64,000 bases of DNA, taken from positions 62,001 to 126,000 of the forward strand of contig NKIR01000004.1 of the NCBI GenBank assembly GCA_002255985.1. Direction: 5' to 3'. The stretch comes from Sphingomonadaceae bacterium PASS1. GTDB lineage: Bacteria; Pseudomonadota; Alphaproteobacteria; Sphingomonadales; Sphingomonadaceae. Below, in pieces: positions 27,421-36,745 of the stretch. Position 1 is the first letter of the stretch, and each line of letters starts with the position of its first letter. Under the pieces are notes generated by a model. The model saw only the letters and a program-made list of their open reading frames with translations. It had not been told where the DNA came from and searched no databases. The position numbers and the translations under genes were made by a program.

Positions 27421-30400
27421 CCATATTCTACCCCACCCCCGAACATGAACGCCTCGCCAATGAGGGCATGTATTACCCGGAATCCGAAGGCGATGCCTGC
27501 GGCGTTGGCTTGATTGCCGCGACCGACGGCAAGCCATCACGCCGCGTGGTGGCAGCCGGGATTGAGGCGCTGAAAGCCGTGTGGCACCGCGGTGCCGTTG
27601 ATGCCGACGGGAAGACGGGTGATGGCGCTGGGCTTCATATCGACTTGCCCGTCCGTTTCTTTGACGATGCCATTTCAGACAGCGGCCACCGCCCGATGCC
27701 AAACCGTTTGGCGGTCGGCATGGTGTTTTTGCCGCGCACCGACCTGAGCGCACAAGAAAACTGCCGCACGATTGTTGAGGCGGAAATCATCGACGCCGGC
27801 TACACCATTTATGGTTGGCGTCAGGTGCCGGTCGACGTGTCGGTTATCGGCACCAAGGCGCAGGCGACACGGCCCGAAATCGAACAGATCATGATCGCGG
27901 GCCCAATGCCCGATGCGGTTGATGCGACTGAGTTTGAAAAGAATCTGTATCTCGTCCGCCGCCGGATCGAAAAGAAGATCATCGCCGCCCAAATTCGCGA
28001 TTTCTACATCTGCTCGCTGTCGTGCCGGTCGATTGTCTACAAAGGTCTGTTCCTCGCAGAAAGCCTTTCGGTCTTTTACCCCGATCTTCAGGACGACCGT
28101 TTTGAAAGCCGCGTTGCGATTTTCCACCAGCGTTATTCGACCAATACTTTCCCGCAATGGTGGTTGGCACAGCCGTTCCGCGGTCTTGCGCATAATGGCG
28201 AAATCAACACCATCCGTGGCAACCAGAATTGGATGAAGAGCCACGAAATCAAAATGGCCAGCATCGCCTTTGGTGCGCATTCTGATGACATTAAGCCCGT
28301 CATTCCGGCGGGTTCATCGGACACTGCAGCGCTTGATGCCGTGTTCGAAACATTGATCCGTTCGGGCAAGGAAGCACCAACGGCAAAGCTGATGCTGATC
28401 CCCGAAGCATGGCAGTCAAACCCCAATCTGCCCGCGTCACACCGCGCAATGTATGAATATATGTCGAGCGTCATGGAGCCATGGGATGGCCCCGCTGCGC
28501 TTGCCATGACCGACGGCCATTGGGCGGTTGCAGGCGTTGATCGCAACGCCCTTCGCCCGCTGCGCTACAGCCGCACGTCGGACAATCTGCTCGTCATCGG
28601 TTCCGAAACCGGCATGGTCGTTCTTCCCGAAACGACGATATTGGAAAAGGGCCGCCTTGGTCCCGGCCAAATGATTGCCGTCAACCTCGACGAAGGCAAA
28701 TTGTACCGCGATGACGAGTTGAAAGACCGTATCTCGGCGGAACAAGACTATGGCGCGCTTGTGCGTGGCTTCCGTGCCATCAACGACTTGCCCGACGTGG
28801 CGCAGGATGATGCCCCGGCGTGGTCGCGCGCGGAACTGACCAAGCGTCAGGTCGCCGCCGGCATGACGCTTGAAGATATCGAAATGATCCTCGCGCCGAT
28901 GATCGAAGACGGCAAGGAAGCCATTGGATCAATGGGCGACGACACGCCGCTCGCCGTCATCAGCGACAAGCCGCGCCTGATCAGCCAATTCTTCCGCCAG
29001 AATTTCAGCCAAGTGACAAACCCGCCCATCGACAGTCTGCGCGAGCGGCACGTGATGAGCCTTAAAACGCGTTTCTCGAACCTTGCGAACATTTTGGAAG
29101 AAAAGAGCCAGAACGCCGACGTGCTTGTTCTTGCTAGCCCCGTGCTCACATCGCATGACTGGCGCCGGTTAAAGTCTGCCTTTGGCGCAGCGGGGGCAGA
29201 AATTGACTGCACCTATGATATTTCCGAAGGACAAGAAGGTCTTCGCGCTGCCATCACCCGTATCCGCGAAGAAGCCGTCGCCGCCGTGCGCATGGGCAAA
29301 TCCGAATTGTTCCTGACCGACGAAAATATCAGCGCCGACCGCGTGGGCATTGCCATGATCCTTGCCGCTGCCGCGGTGCACACGCATTTGGTGCGCAATG
29401 GTTTGCGCAGCTATTCGTCGATCAACGTCCGTTCTGCCGAATGTCTCGACACGCATTATTTCGCGGTACTCATTGGCGTTGGCGCAACCACGGTAAACGC
29501 ATATCTGGCCGAAGCCGCGATTGGCGACCGCCATGCGCGCGGGCTGTTGGGTGGACTTGCGCTGACCCAAGCGGTCGAGAATTACCGCACCGCCATCAAC
29601 GAAGGGCTGCTGAAGATCATGTCCAAAATGGGCATCGCAGTCATCTCCAGCTATCGTGGCGGCTATAATTTCGAAGCGGTTGGCCTGTCGCGTGCCTTGG
29701 TCAACGACTTCTTCCCCGGAATGCCGAACAAGATTTCGGGCGAGGGATATCATTCGCTCTATGTAAACGCGCGTGATCGCCATGAAGAGGCGTTTGACAC
29801 TGCCGTTGCACGCTTGCCCGTTGGCGGCTTTTACAAGCAACGCAATGGCGGCGAAGAGCATGCTTATTCGGCGGGTCTGATGCACCTTTTGCAAAGCTCT
29901 GTCGCGAATGACAGCTATTCGACCTTCACACAATTTGCCCAAGGGGTCAGAGAACTGCCGCCGATTTACTTGCGCGATTTGTTGGAATTCAACTTCGCGA
30001 AGGAACCCGTTGCGATTGATGAAGTCGAAGCGATCACCGAAATTCGCAAACGTTTTGTCACGCCGGGCATGTCGCTTGGCGCATTGTCGCCCGAGGCGCA
30101 TGAGACACTGGCCATTGCCATGAACCGGATTGGCGCAAAGGCCGTATCCGGTGAAGGCGGCGAAGACAGCAAGCGGTTCAAGCCCTATGAAAATGGCGAC
30201 AATGCCAACAGCGTCATCAAACAAATCGCCAGCGGCCGTTTTGGCGTAACCGCCGAATATCTTGGCGCATGCGAGGAAATTGAAATCAAGGTCGCACAGG
30301 GCGCAAAGCCCGGTGAAGGTGGCCAGTTGCCCGGTTTCAAGGTGACCGAAATGATTGCGCGCCTGCGGCATTCAACGCCCGGCGTGACACTCATTTCACC

Positions 30401-31943
30401 CCCGCCGCACCATGACATTTACTCGATCGAAGACCTTGCCCAGCTGATTTACGACCTGAAGCAAATCAATCCGCGCGCGCGGGTATGCGTCAAGCTGGTC
30501 AGTGCAGCGGGCATCGGCACCATCGCCGCTGGTGTGGCAAAAGCGCATGCCGACGTCATCCTCGTTTCGGGCAATGTGGGCGGCACGGGCGCCAGCCCGC
30601 AAACCAGCATCAAATATGCAGGGACACCATGGGAAATGGGGCTGTCCGAAGCCAATCAGGTGCTGACGCTCAACGGACTGCGGCATCGTATCAAGCTGCG
30701 CACCGATGGCGGTCTGAAAACCGGACGCGACATTGTGATTGCTGCGATCTTGGGCGCGGAAGAATTTGGCATTGGCACGCTCAGCCTTGTCGCTATGGGT
30801 TGCATCATGGTGCGCCAGTGCCATTCCAACACCTGCCCCGTTGGCGTCTGTGTTCAGGACGAAGCCTTGCGCAAGAAATTCACGGGCACCCCGGAAAAGG
30901 TCATCAACCTGATGACCTTCATTGCCGAGGAAGTGCGAGAGATTCTGGCCAAGCTTGGCTATCGCAGCCTTGATGAAGTCATTGGCCGCACCGAGCTGCT
31001 ACGCCAAGTAAGCCGCGGTGCGGAGCATTTGGACGATCTCGATCTCAACCCCATCCTTGCCAAGGTCGACGCGCCGGACAGCGCGCGCCGATTCAGCATC
31101 CCGACATTCCGCAATGAAGTGCCTGACAGCCTTGATGCGCAGATGATCCATGATGCAAAGCCGGTGTTCGAACGGCGCGAGAAAATGCAGCTGACATATA
31201 ATGTCCGCAACACCCACCGCGCGGTTGGCACGCGGTTCAGTTCCGAAATCACGCGCCTGTACGGGATGAAGGGCCTTTCCGAAGGACATGTCCATGTGCG
31301 CTTGCGTGGTTCGGCGGGACAATCGCTTGGCGCATTCCTGTGCCAGGGGATTACCTTGGAAGTGTTTGGCGACGCCAATGACTATGTCGGCAAGGGGCTT
31401 TCGGGCGGCACCATCATCGTGCGGCCAACGGTCAGCAGCCCGCTGACCAGTCAGCAGAACAGCATCATCGGCAACACTGTGCTCTATGGCGCAACGTCGG
31501 GACGGCTGTTGGCGGCAGGACAGGCCGGCGAGCGCTTTGCCGTCCGCAACTCCGGCGCGCATGTCGTGGTCGAAGGCTGCGGATCAAACGGTCTGGAATA
31601 TATGACTGGCGGCATGGCGGTCATCCTGGGCAAGGTTGGCAGCAACTTTGGTGCAGGCATGACCGGCGGCATGGCATTTGTACTCGACACCGAAGGTGAT
31701 TTTGCAAAGATGGCCAATCCGGACAGCATTGTCTGGCAACGGCTCGACAGCGCTTATTGGGAAGACCAGCTGAAGTCGCTGATCACCGCGCATGCCCAAG
31801 CCACCGACAGCGCATGGTCGAAATCATTGCTGGAAGATTGGGATCGCAGGCGCGGTGAATTCTGGCAAATATGCCCGAAGGAAATGCTGACCCGCTTGAG
31901 CCAGCCGCTTTCCGACCATGAGGTGCTGGAAGCCGCTGAATAG
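27417..31943 (+). CDS. gltB: Glutamate synthase large subunit
   Basis: Makes two glutamates from glutamine and 2-oxoglutarate; 1508 residues. A propeptide of 27 residues precedes the catalytic N-terminal Cys28 in GDACGVG (class II glutaminase). The central and FMN-binding domains follow, with the 3Fe-4S cysteines in CIMVRQCHSNTCPVGVC (at about 1130-1146), and the C-terminal GXGXG beta-helix (GGTIIVRP, GGMAVILG, GGMAFVLD). Together with gltD it forms the GOGAT arm of ammonia assimilation; glnK-amt and glnE in the same window control the GS arm. Confidence 0.97.
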   Translation: MTIFYPTPEHERLANEGMYYPESEGDACGVGLIAATDGKPSRRVVAAGIEALKAVWHRGAVDADGKTGDGAGLHIDLPVRFFDDAISDSGHRPMPNRLAVGMVFLPRTDLSAQENCRTIVEAEIIDAGYTIYGWRQVPVDVSVIGTKAQATRPEIEQIMIAGPMPDAVDATEFEKNLYLVRRRIEKKIIAAQIRDFYICSLSCRSIVYKGLFLAESLSVFYPDLQDDRFESRVAIFHQRYSTNTFPQWWLAQPFRGLAHNGEINTIRGNQNWMKSHEIKMASIAFGAHSDDIKPVIPAGSSDTAALDAVFETLIRSGKEAPTAKLMLIPEAWQSNPNLPASHRAMYEYMSSVMEPWDGPAALAMTDGHWAVAGVDRNALRPLRYSRTSDNLLVIGSETGMVVLPETTILEKGRLGPGQMIAVNLDEGKLYRDDELKDRISAEQDYGALVRGFRAINDLPDVAQDDAPAWSRAELTKRQVAAGMTLEDIEMILAPMIEDGKEAIGSMGDDTPLAVISDKPRLISQFFRQNFSQVTNPPIDSLRERHVMSLKTRFSNLANILEEKSQNADVLVLASPVLTSHDWRRLKSAFGAAGAEIDCTYDISEGQEGLRAAITRIREEAVAAVRMGKSELFLTDENISADRVGIAMILAAAAVHTHLVRNGLRSYSSINVRSAECLDTHYFAVLIGVGATTVNAYLAEAAIGDRHARGLLGGLALTQAVENYRTAINEGLLKIMSKMGIAVISSYRGGYNFEAVGLSRALVNDFFPGMPNKISGEGYHSLYVNARDRHEEAFDTAVARLPVGGFYKQRNGGEEHAYSAGLMHLLQSSVANDSYSTFTQFAQGVRELPPIYLRDLLEFNFAKEPVAIDEVEAITEIRKRFVTPGMSLGALSPEAHETLAIAMNRIGAKAVSGEGGEDSKRFKPYENGDNANSVIKQIASGRFGVTAEYLGACEEIEIKVAQGAKPGEGGQLPGFKVTEMIARLRHSTPGVTLISPPPHHDIYSIEDLAQLIYDLKQINPRARVCVKLVSAAGIGTIAAGVAKAHADVILVSGNVGGTGASPQTSIKYAGTPWEMGLSEANQVLTLNGLRHRIKLRTDGGLKTGRDIVIAAILGAEEFGIGTLSLVAMGCIMVRQCHSNTCPVGVCVQDEALRKKFTGTPEKVINLMTFIAEEVREILAKLGYRSLDEVIGRTELLRQVSRGAEHLDDLDLNPILAKVDAPDSARRFSIPTFRNEVPDSLDAQMIHDAKPVFERREKMQLTYNVRNTHRAVGTRFSSEITRLYGMKGLSEGHVHVRLRGSAGQSLGAFLCQGITLEVFGDANDYVGKGLSGGTIIVRPTVSSPLTSQQNSIIGNTVLYGATSGRLLAAGQAGERFAVRNSGAHVVVEGCGSNGLEYMTGGMAVILGKVGSNFGAGMTGGMAFVLDTEGDFAKMANPDSIVWQRLDSAYWEDQLKSLITAHAQATDSAWSKSLLEDWDRRRGEFWQICPKEMLTRLSQPLSDHEVLEAAE

Positions 31944-32063
31944 ACCCAGCGTTTCGGCGATTTGAACAGATGGATGCGCGCGGTTCGGCAAGATGCCCGC
32001 CGCGCGCGTGATCGCTAGCGCCTGACATTGCCAAAGCGCCTTGCAATGGCGTAATGCTTCACA

Positions 32064-33101
32064 ATGTCGTCCGCAGAACCCAAGACACCAGCCGGTTTCC
32101 CGTCCGAGGCGGAGGCAGATGCGCGGCTGACGGCGGACCGTTTTGACAGCATCGCCCTGATTGCCAAAGCCGACCGACGGCGTGAGGCCGGTGACCGCCG
32201 CGCCGCCAATGCCTATTACAGCGCCGCCATTCGCACGGCGGCCGCCCGGCCATCGTCCGACCCCGCAGTTGCCACCGAAATTGCGCGCGCGCACGTCGCG
32301 GTCACTTGGCTCGCGGATCTGTTCCGTCAAACACTGCTCGATGAAATGCGCGCCGCAGGCTTTACCCGTGAACAACAGCATCCGCGTTTTCGCCAATCGC
32401 TCGATATGATGTTTGGCGATGCGCAGCGACCAGCGGAATATCGGCAGTTTCCGCAGAAACCGATGGCGCATTATTATCCCGATATGACGCATGTCGAATT
32501 TGCCGACACCAAAGCGTGGGACTGGGTGGCAAAGCTGGAGGCTTTGTTCCCCGACATGCAGCGCGAGGCGCTTGCCTTGCTGGCGCAGCATGACGGTTTC
32601 CAGCCTTATATGAAAATGGCCAACGCCCGGCCGCAGCAGGACCATCATGGCTTGTTGGAAAATGCGGACTGGAGCACATTGCATTTGTGGCAGAATGGCG
32701 CTGCGGTGGACGAACATATCGCACGTTGCCCCAAAATCTATCGCGCCGTGATGGACCATGTGCCGCTATGTCACATTGGCCCGCGCGCGCCGTCGGTCAT
32801 GCTCTCGCTTTTGCGGCCCGGCGCGAAAATCCCGCCGCATAGCGGCATGTTAAACAGCCGCTTTATCTGCCACCTGCCTTTGGTTGTTCCGCCCGATTGC
32901 GGCTTTCGCGTTGGTGGCTCGACGATTGAATGGCAGGAAGGCAAAGTCATCGCCTTTGATGACAGTGTCGAGCATGAGGCGTGGAACAACAGCGCCTATG
33001 ACCGGCTGGTGCTGATATTCGATATCTGGCGGCCCGAGCTCAACCAAAGCGAGCGTGATCAAATCACCGCGATGTTCGCAATCGTCGACAATTACCGCTG
33101 A
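32064..33101 (+). CDS. Aspartyl/asparaginyl beta-hydroxylase-family protein
   Basis: A 345-residue protein whose C-terminal half (from about residue 210) has the Fe(II)/2-oxoglutarate dioxygenase fold of the Asp/Asn hydroxylases: LLRPGAKIPPHSGMLN, then CHLPLVVPPDCGF, and DDSVEHEAWN with the distal iron His, and a late Arg-x-x-L (DRLVLIFDIWRPEL). The N-terminal region is helical and may be TPR-like. Substrate unknown; in bacteria some relatives modify lipid A or peptides. Confidence 0.85.
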   Translation: MSSAEPKTPAGFPSEAEADARLTADRFDSIALIAKADRRREAGDRRAANAYYSAAIRTAAARPSSDPAVATEIARAHVAVTWLADLFRQTLLDEMRAAGFTREQQHPRFRQSLDMMFGDAQRPAEYRQFPQKPMAHYYPDMTHVEFADTKAWDWVAKLEALFPDMQREALALLAQHDGFQPYMKMANARPQQDHHGLLENADWSTLHLWQNGAAVDEHIARCPKIYRAVMDHVPLCHIGPRAPSVMLSLLRPGAKIPPHSGMLNSRFICHLPLVVPPDCGFRVGGSTIEWQEGKVIAFDDSVEHEAWNNSAYDRLVLIFDIWRPELNQSERDQITAMFAIVDNYR

Positions 33102-33205
33102 CCAAACAGCCACTGGCCAAGGGCGCAGAGGACTTGCGGAAGGGTCTGGTCAATTGCATTCGCCCCTGCTTTAGTCCGCACACTGTTATTTCGAGGAGAA
33201 GCCCA

Positions 33206-34957
33206 ATGCGCACATTGTTACTCGCTGGTTCGATTTTGGCCCTTGCCGTTCCGGCACATGCCGACGCCAATGGCGACCTTGTCACGCTGGTGAATGATGT
33301 ATGGGCGGCTTCGTTGAAGGAACAGCCGGTCTATGCCAGCGCGCTGGACGTGAACGATTATGCATCGGAACTTGGCGATCACACTTTGGCGGCACAGGAC
33401 CGCCGCGCCGCAGATGCCGCGAAGTTTCTCGCCCGGCTAAATGCCATCCCTTCGGATTCGCTGAATGCCCCATCAAAGGTGGAGGCAGGCATATTACGCC
33501 GCGCGCTCAACTCAACCATCGAGGGCAACAGTTTCGGGCAACGCGCGATCAATTTCACGACTTATTCCAGCTGGCATCAGCAACTTGCGGGCATGGCGCA
33601 AAATCTGCCGTTCCGCACAAAGGCGGATTATGAAAGCTACAATGCGCGGCTCGCGCAATATGCGCGCGTGAATGACGAAAATATCGCGGTGGCCAATGTC
33701 GCGATCAAGGGCAAATATACCCAGCCCTGCGTCACGCTGAAGGGCTTTGAAGGAACGATCAGCGGGCTAATTACGACCGACGTGAATAAGTCGCGTTTCT
33801 ACGAACCTTATGCGTCAAAGCGGCCCGCGGGCATTTCCGAAGCGGACTTTGCAAGCTTGGCCAAGGCAGCGGAAAACACGATCCGCACTGTCATTCACCC
33901 CGCGCTGAACAAACAGCTCGCGTGGTATACCGCAAGCTACAAGCCAGCGTGCGCCACGGCACCCGGCGTCTCTGCGCAACCGGGCGGTGACAAATATTAT
34001 GCGTTCCGAGTTCGTGAAGAAACCACAACGTCCTTGACCGCAGAGCAAATCCACCAAATTGGCCTGAAAGAAGTGGCGCGCATTCGCGCCGAGATGGTAG
34101 AGGTCGCAACAAAGGCGGGATACCCAAGCCGCGAAGCGTTTATCCAACATTTGCGGACCGATCCGCAATATTACGCCAAGACGCCCGAAGAGCTGATGGA
34201 AAAGGTCGCGCGGGTAACCAAGATCATTGATGGCAAAATACCCAGCCTGTTCGGCCGCCTGCCCCGCCTGCCATATGGCATAAAGGAAATTCCGGCAGAA
34301 ACGGCCGAGGGCACCACGACAGCTTATTATAATCAGGGTTCGCCCGAAATCGGCATCTCCGGAACCTATTTCGTCAACACGTCGAAACTGAACCAACGCC
34401 CGTTCTGGGAAATTCCGGCCTTGTCCGTGCATGAAGCGGTCCCTGGGCATCACAACCATATCGCGTTGCAGCAAGAACTGCCTTTGTCCGACTTCCGCAA
34501 ATATGGCGCGTCCTTCACCGCCTTTACCGAAGGCTGGGGCCTCTACTCCGAACGGTTGGGCATCGAAATGGGCCTATATGATACGCCGGCCAAAGACATG
34601 GGACGGCTGTCCTATGAAATGTGGCGCGCATGCCGCTTGGTCGTCGATACCGGCATTCATGCCAAGGGTTGGAGCAAGCCGCAGGCCATCGACTTCATGA
34701 CCGACAACAGCGCATTGTCGGCCGCCAATATCGAAGCCGAGGTCAACCGCTACATCAGCTGGCCCGGCCAAGCGCTGGCGTATAAATTGGGCGAGCTGAA
34801 GATCCGTGAATTGCGGACCATGGCCACCAAAGAGCTTGGACCGAAATTCAACCTTGCGGCGTTCCATGACGCCGTGTTGGGTCAAGGCTCAGTCCCGCTC
34901 GATGTGTTGGAGCAGCAAATTAAGGATTGGGTCGCCGCGGAAAAAGCGAAGGGCTAA
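33206..34957 (+). CDS. DUF885-family secreted metallopeptidase-like protein
   Basis: A 583-residue exported protein: signal peptide MRTLLLAGSILALAVPAHADA, then the DUF885 domain with the HEAVPGHHNH motif near residues 409-418, resembling the zinc-binding HExxH of gluzincin peptidases, and FTEGWGLYSERLG, which supplies a further Glu. GAGGAGAA precedes ATG 33206; an in-frame ATG at 33134 would place extra residues before the signal peptide. Function in bacteria is only inferred as peptidase. Confidence 0.85.
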   Translation: MRTLLLAGSILALAVPAHADANGDLVTLVNDVWAASLKEQPVYASALDVNDYASELGDHTLAAQDRRAADAAKFLARLNAIPSDSLNAPSKVEAGILRRALNSTIEGNSFGQRAINFTTYSSWHQQLAGMAQNLPFRTKADYESYNARLAQYARVNDENIAVANVAIKGKYTQPCVTLKGFEGTISGLITTDVNKSRFYEPYASKRPAGISEADFASLAKAAENTIRTVIHPALNKQLAWYTASYKPACATAPGVSAQPGGDKYYAFRVREETTTSLTAEQIHQIGLKEVARIRAEMVEVATKAGYPSREAFIQHLRTDPQYYAKTPEELMEKVARVTKIIDGKIPSLFGRLPRLPYGIKEIPAETAEGTTTAYYNQGSPEIGISGTYFVNTSKLNQRPFWEIPALSVHEAVPGHHNHIALQQELPLSDFRKYGASFTAFTEGWGLYSERLGIEMGLYDTPAKDMGRLSYEMWRACRLVVDTGIHAKGWSKPQAIDFMTDNSALSAANIEAEVNRYISWPGQALAYKLGELKIRELRTMATKELGPKFNLAAFHDAVLGQGSVPLDVLEQQIKDWVAAEKAKG

Positions 34958-34963
34958 GCCCGT

Positions 34964-35548
34964 TTATTTGGGTTCAGGGAGTGGCTCTGCTTCGGCAGAT
35001 GCCGTTTCCTTGGCATCCAGCTCCGCCTGCAACTTCGCCTCACGTTCGGCGCGGCCCTTTTCGAATTCGGTCACGCGTGCTTCGACTTCGGCAGCCTCTG
35101 CATCGATGCCCGCCATGCGCTTGATGCGTTCGGCGGCTATCAGGCGACCAAAAACAAGGCCGGGGTCTTGCGCTTTTTCGGCATATGCGCGGTCAATTTC
35201 GCGCAAGCCACATCCGGTAAAGCCGCCTGCACCCGATGCCGAGCAGCTCATCGTGCCGCTGGCACCCACATATTCGTAGGATTTAATCCGTTCGGACATC
35301 GCCTGATTGCGCGAGTCATTGGGGTCGCCACGCAAGGACGACGGAATGCGGTAACGGTCCGCCTCCCCCATCCGCGCGCAGACGACGATTTCATCACCTT
35401 GGCTTTCGGGGCATTTGTCGTCGCCATAGATAATCAACTGGTTGATCTTCTCGTCACCCGGCTGCGTGGCAGGGGCATTTTGTGCCGGCGCTTGCGCCGA
35501 AAGCATGAGAGCCAAAGCGGCGACGGAAATATTGGCCATTGCGTTCAC
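34964..35548 (-). CDS. Secreted hypothetical protein
   Basis: I do not recognise the family. It has 194 residues: a signal peptide to about AQAPAQ (residue 23), two cysteine pairs (KCPESQGDEIVVC and SCSASGAGGFTGC), then a long charged helix rich in Ala, Glu and Arg from about residue 135 (EAAEVEARVTEFEKGRAE, likely coiled coil) and a Pro-Glu end. Convergent with the DUF885 gene, six bases apart. Probably periplasmic. Confidence 0.6.
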   Translation of the reverse strand: MNAMANISVAALALMLSAQAPAQNAPATQPGDEKINQLIIYGDDKCPESQGDEIVVCARMGEADRYRIPSSLRGDPNDSRNQAMSERIKSYEYVGASGTMSCSASGAGGFTGCGLREIDRAYAEKAQDPGLVFGRLIAAERIKRMAGIDAEAAEVEARVTEFEKGRAEREAKLQAELDAKETASAEAEPLPEPK

Positions 35549-35610
35549 GGGATATTCTCCAAAAATCTATGCTCTGGCTTGAACGTCGCAGGCTGAATGC
35601 GCGATGAAGC

Positions 35611-36159
35611 TCAAATATGTTTCGACACCGCAATCGCGGTACGGCAGCCCAAGCGGACAAGCGCGCTCATGACCGGATAGGCTAGTGCGCGCTCTGCGCC
35701 TTCGGCCAGCGCAGTGGCTTTATGTTCCAACTCGTCCGCCTGAAAATCGGCAATCATCGCCGACAATTCGGGATCGCTGTCACCGATTTCTTCAAGCTGT
35801 TCGCCATAATGGCGGTCAATTTCGGTTTCGATAGCCACGGTGCAGGCCATCGCCGCCTCCGGGCTGATTGCGGCCGACACCGCACCGAGGGCAAAACCGG
35901 CGGCGTTCCAAATCGGGTACAAAGCGGTTGGACGCACGCCGCGTTCGGCCATCATCTTGTCAAAGGCGCTCAAATGGCGTTCCTCTTGCTCCGCCATATG
36001 CGCAATGCTGCGCGCGGCAGGCGTCCGGTCGCCCATGACGGCAAGCTGGCCTGCGTAAATGCGTTTCGCGCCAAATTCGCCCGCTTGATTCACGCGAATC
36101 ATCCGGTCGATTGCCGCTTTACGCTGCGGTGTGGTTTTCAGGGTTTCTTGTTGCGCCAT
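35611..36159 (-). CDS. coq7: Demethoxyubiquinone hydroxylase (Coq7)
   Basis: Di-iron enzyme that adds the C6 hydroxyl in ubiquinone synthesis. The 182 residues show iron ligands in NQAGEFGAKRIY (Glu), HMAEQEERHL (Glu and His) and, near the C-terminal half, EIEIDRHY and DELEHKATA. Coq7 is the usual alphaproteobacterial enzyme for this step. The start overlaps the dsbB stop by 22 bases; a later start MIRVNQAGE is possible. Confidence 0.93.
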   Translation of the reverse strand: MAQQETLKTTPQRKAAIDRMIRVNQAGEFGAKRIYAGQLAVMGDRTPAARSIAHMAEQEERHLSAFDKMMAERGVRPTALYPIWNAAGFALGAVSAAISPEAAMACTVAIETEIDRHYGEQLEEIGDSDPELSAMIADFQADELEHKATALAEGAERALAYPVMSALVRLGCRTAIAVSKHI

Positions 36160-36617
36160 GTCATAACCAAGATGGCCACTGCACCGCCCAACGACAAGAG
36201 GAAATTATAGCCGGCGAGCGAAATGTCGAACAAAGACCATGGTGCAACGTCACAGCGGACCAATGGTGCGTTCATGATCGACTTGAGCAAATCATCGCCG
36301 CTGCCCGAAATCGTCGCGGTGCAGGCGGTCAACCCTTCCCACCAGCCATATTCGACGCCAGCATGAAAGCCCGCAATGCCGCCGCTGGTCGCGATGGCCA
36401 GTGCCGCGAGCGCAACCAATGTTTTGCGAAATGCAAGGTTGCCAACGCCAAAGGCAATGACCGCAATCGCGACCGCGGCGAAATGCGGATAACGCTGCCA
36501 CCAGCACATTTCGCACGGGAACAGCCCGCCAATATATTGCGAACCATATGCCCCCGCGAGCAACGCCGCCGGTAACAGGAATGCGAGCCAATGGGCCTTG
36601 TCAAATTTCGACGTCAT
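36138..36617 (-). CDS. dsbB: Disulfide bond formation protein B
   Basis: Inner-membrane oxidoreductase that reoxidises DsbA and passes electrons to quinone. The 159 residues hold about four membrane helices, the first periplasmic cysteine pair CEMC near residues 35-38 in PCEMCWWQRYPH, and a second pair of cysteines in LTACT and VRCDV. The arrangement dsbB-coq7 pairs a quinone-using enzyme with quinone synthesis, though this may be chance. Confidence 0.88.
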   Translation of the reverse strand: MTSKFDKAHWLAFLLPAALLAGAYGSQYIGGLFPCEMCWWQRYPHFAAVAIAVIAFGVGNLAFRKTLVALAALAIATSGGIAGFHAGVEYGWWEGLTACTATISGSGDDLLKSIMNAPLVRCDVAPWSLFDISLAGYNFLLSLGGAVAILVMTWRNKKP

Positions 36618-36641
36618 GTACGCACTTCACTCCGCATCATT

Positions 36642-36718
36642 GTCATCCTGAATTTGTTGCAGGATATTACTTCAGCACCGACAAGAAAGTAAGATGCTGA
36701 AACAAGTTCAGCATGACG
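36642..36718. repeat. Paired palindromic repeat, copy 3
   Basis: Between ctpA and dsbB. Left unit GTCATCCTGAA-TTTG-TTGCAGGAT and right unit ATGCTGAAAC-AA-GTTCAGCAT, in opposite directions with a linker containing TTACTT/AAGTAA. Same family as the other copies. Confidence 0.7.
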
Positions 36719-36745
36719 GAGTTGGGTAAGATCAACCGCCCTCAC

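Noticed and set aside
29169-30371. A 400-residue open frame antisense to gltB
   Set aside because: Shadow frame; no recognisable domain and fully inside gltB.
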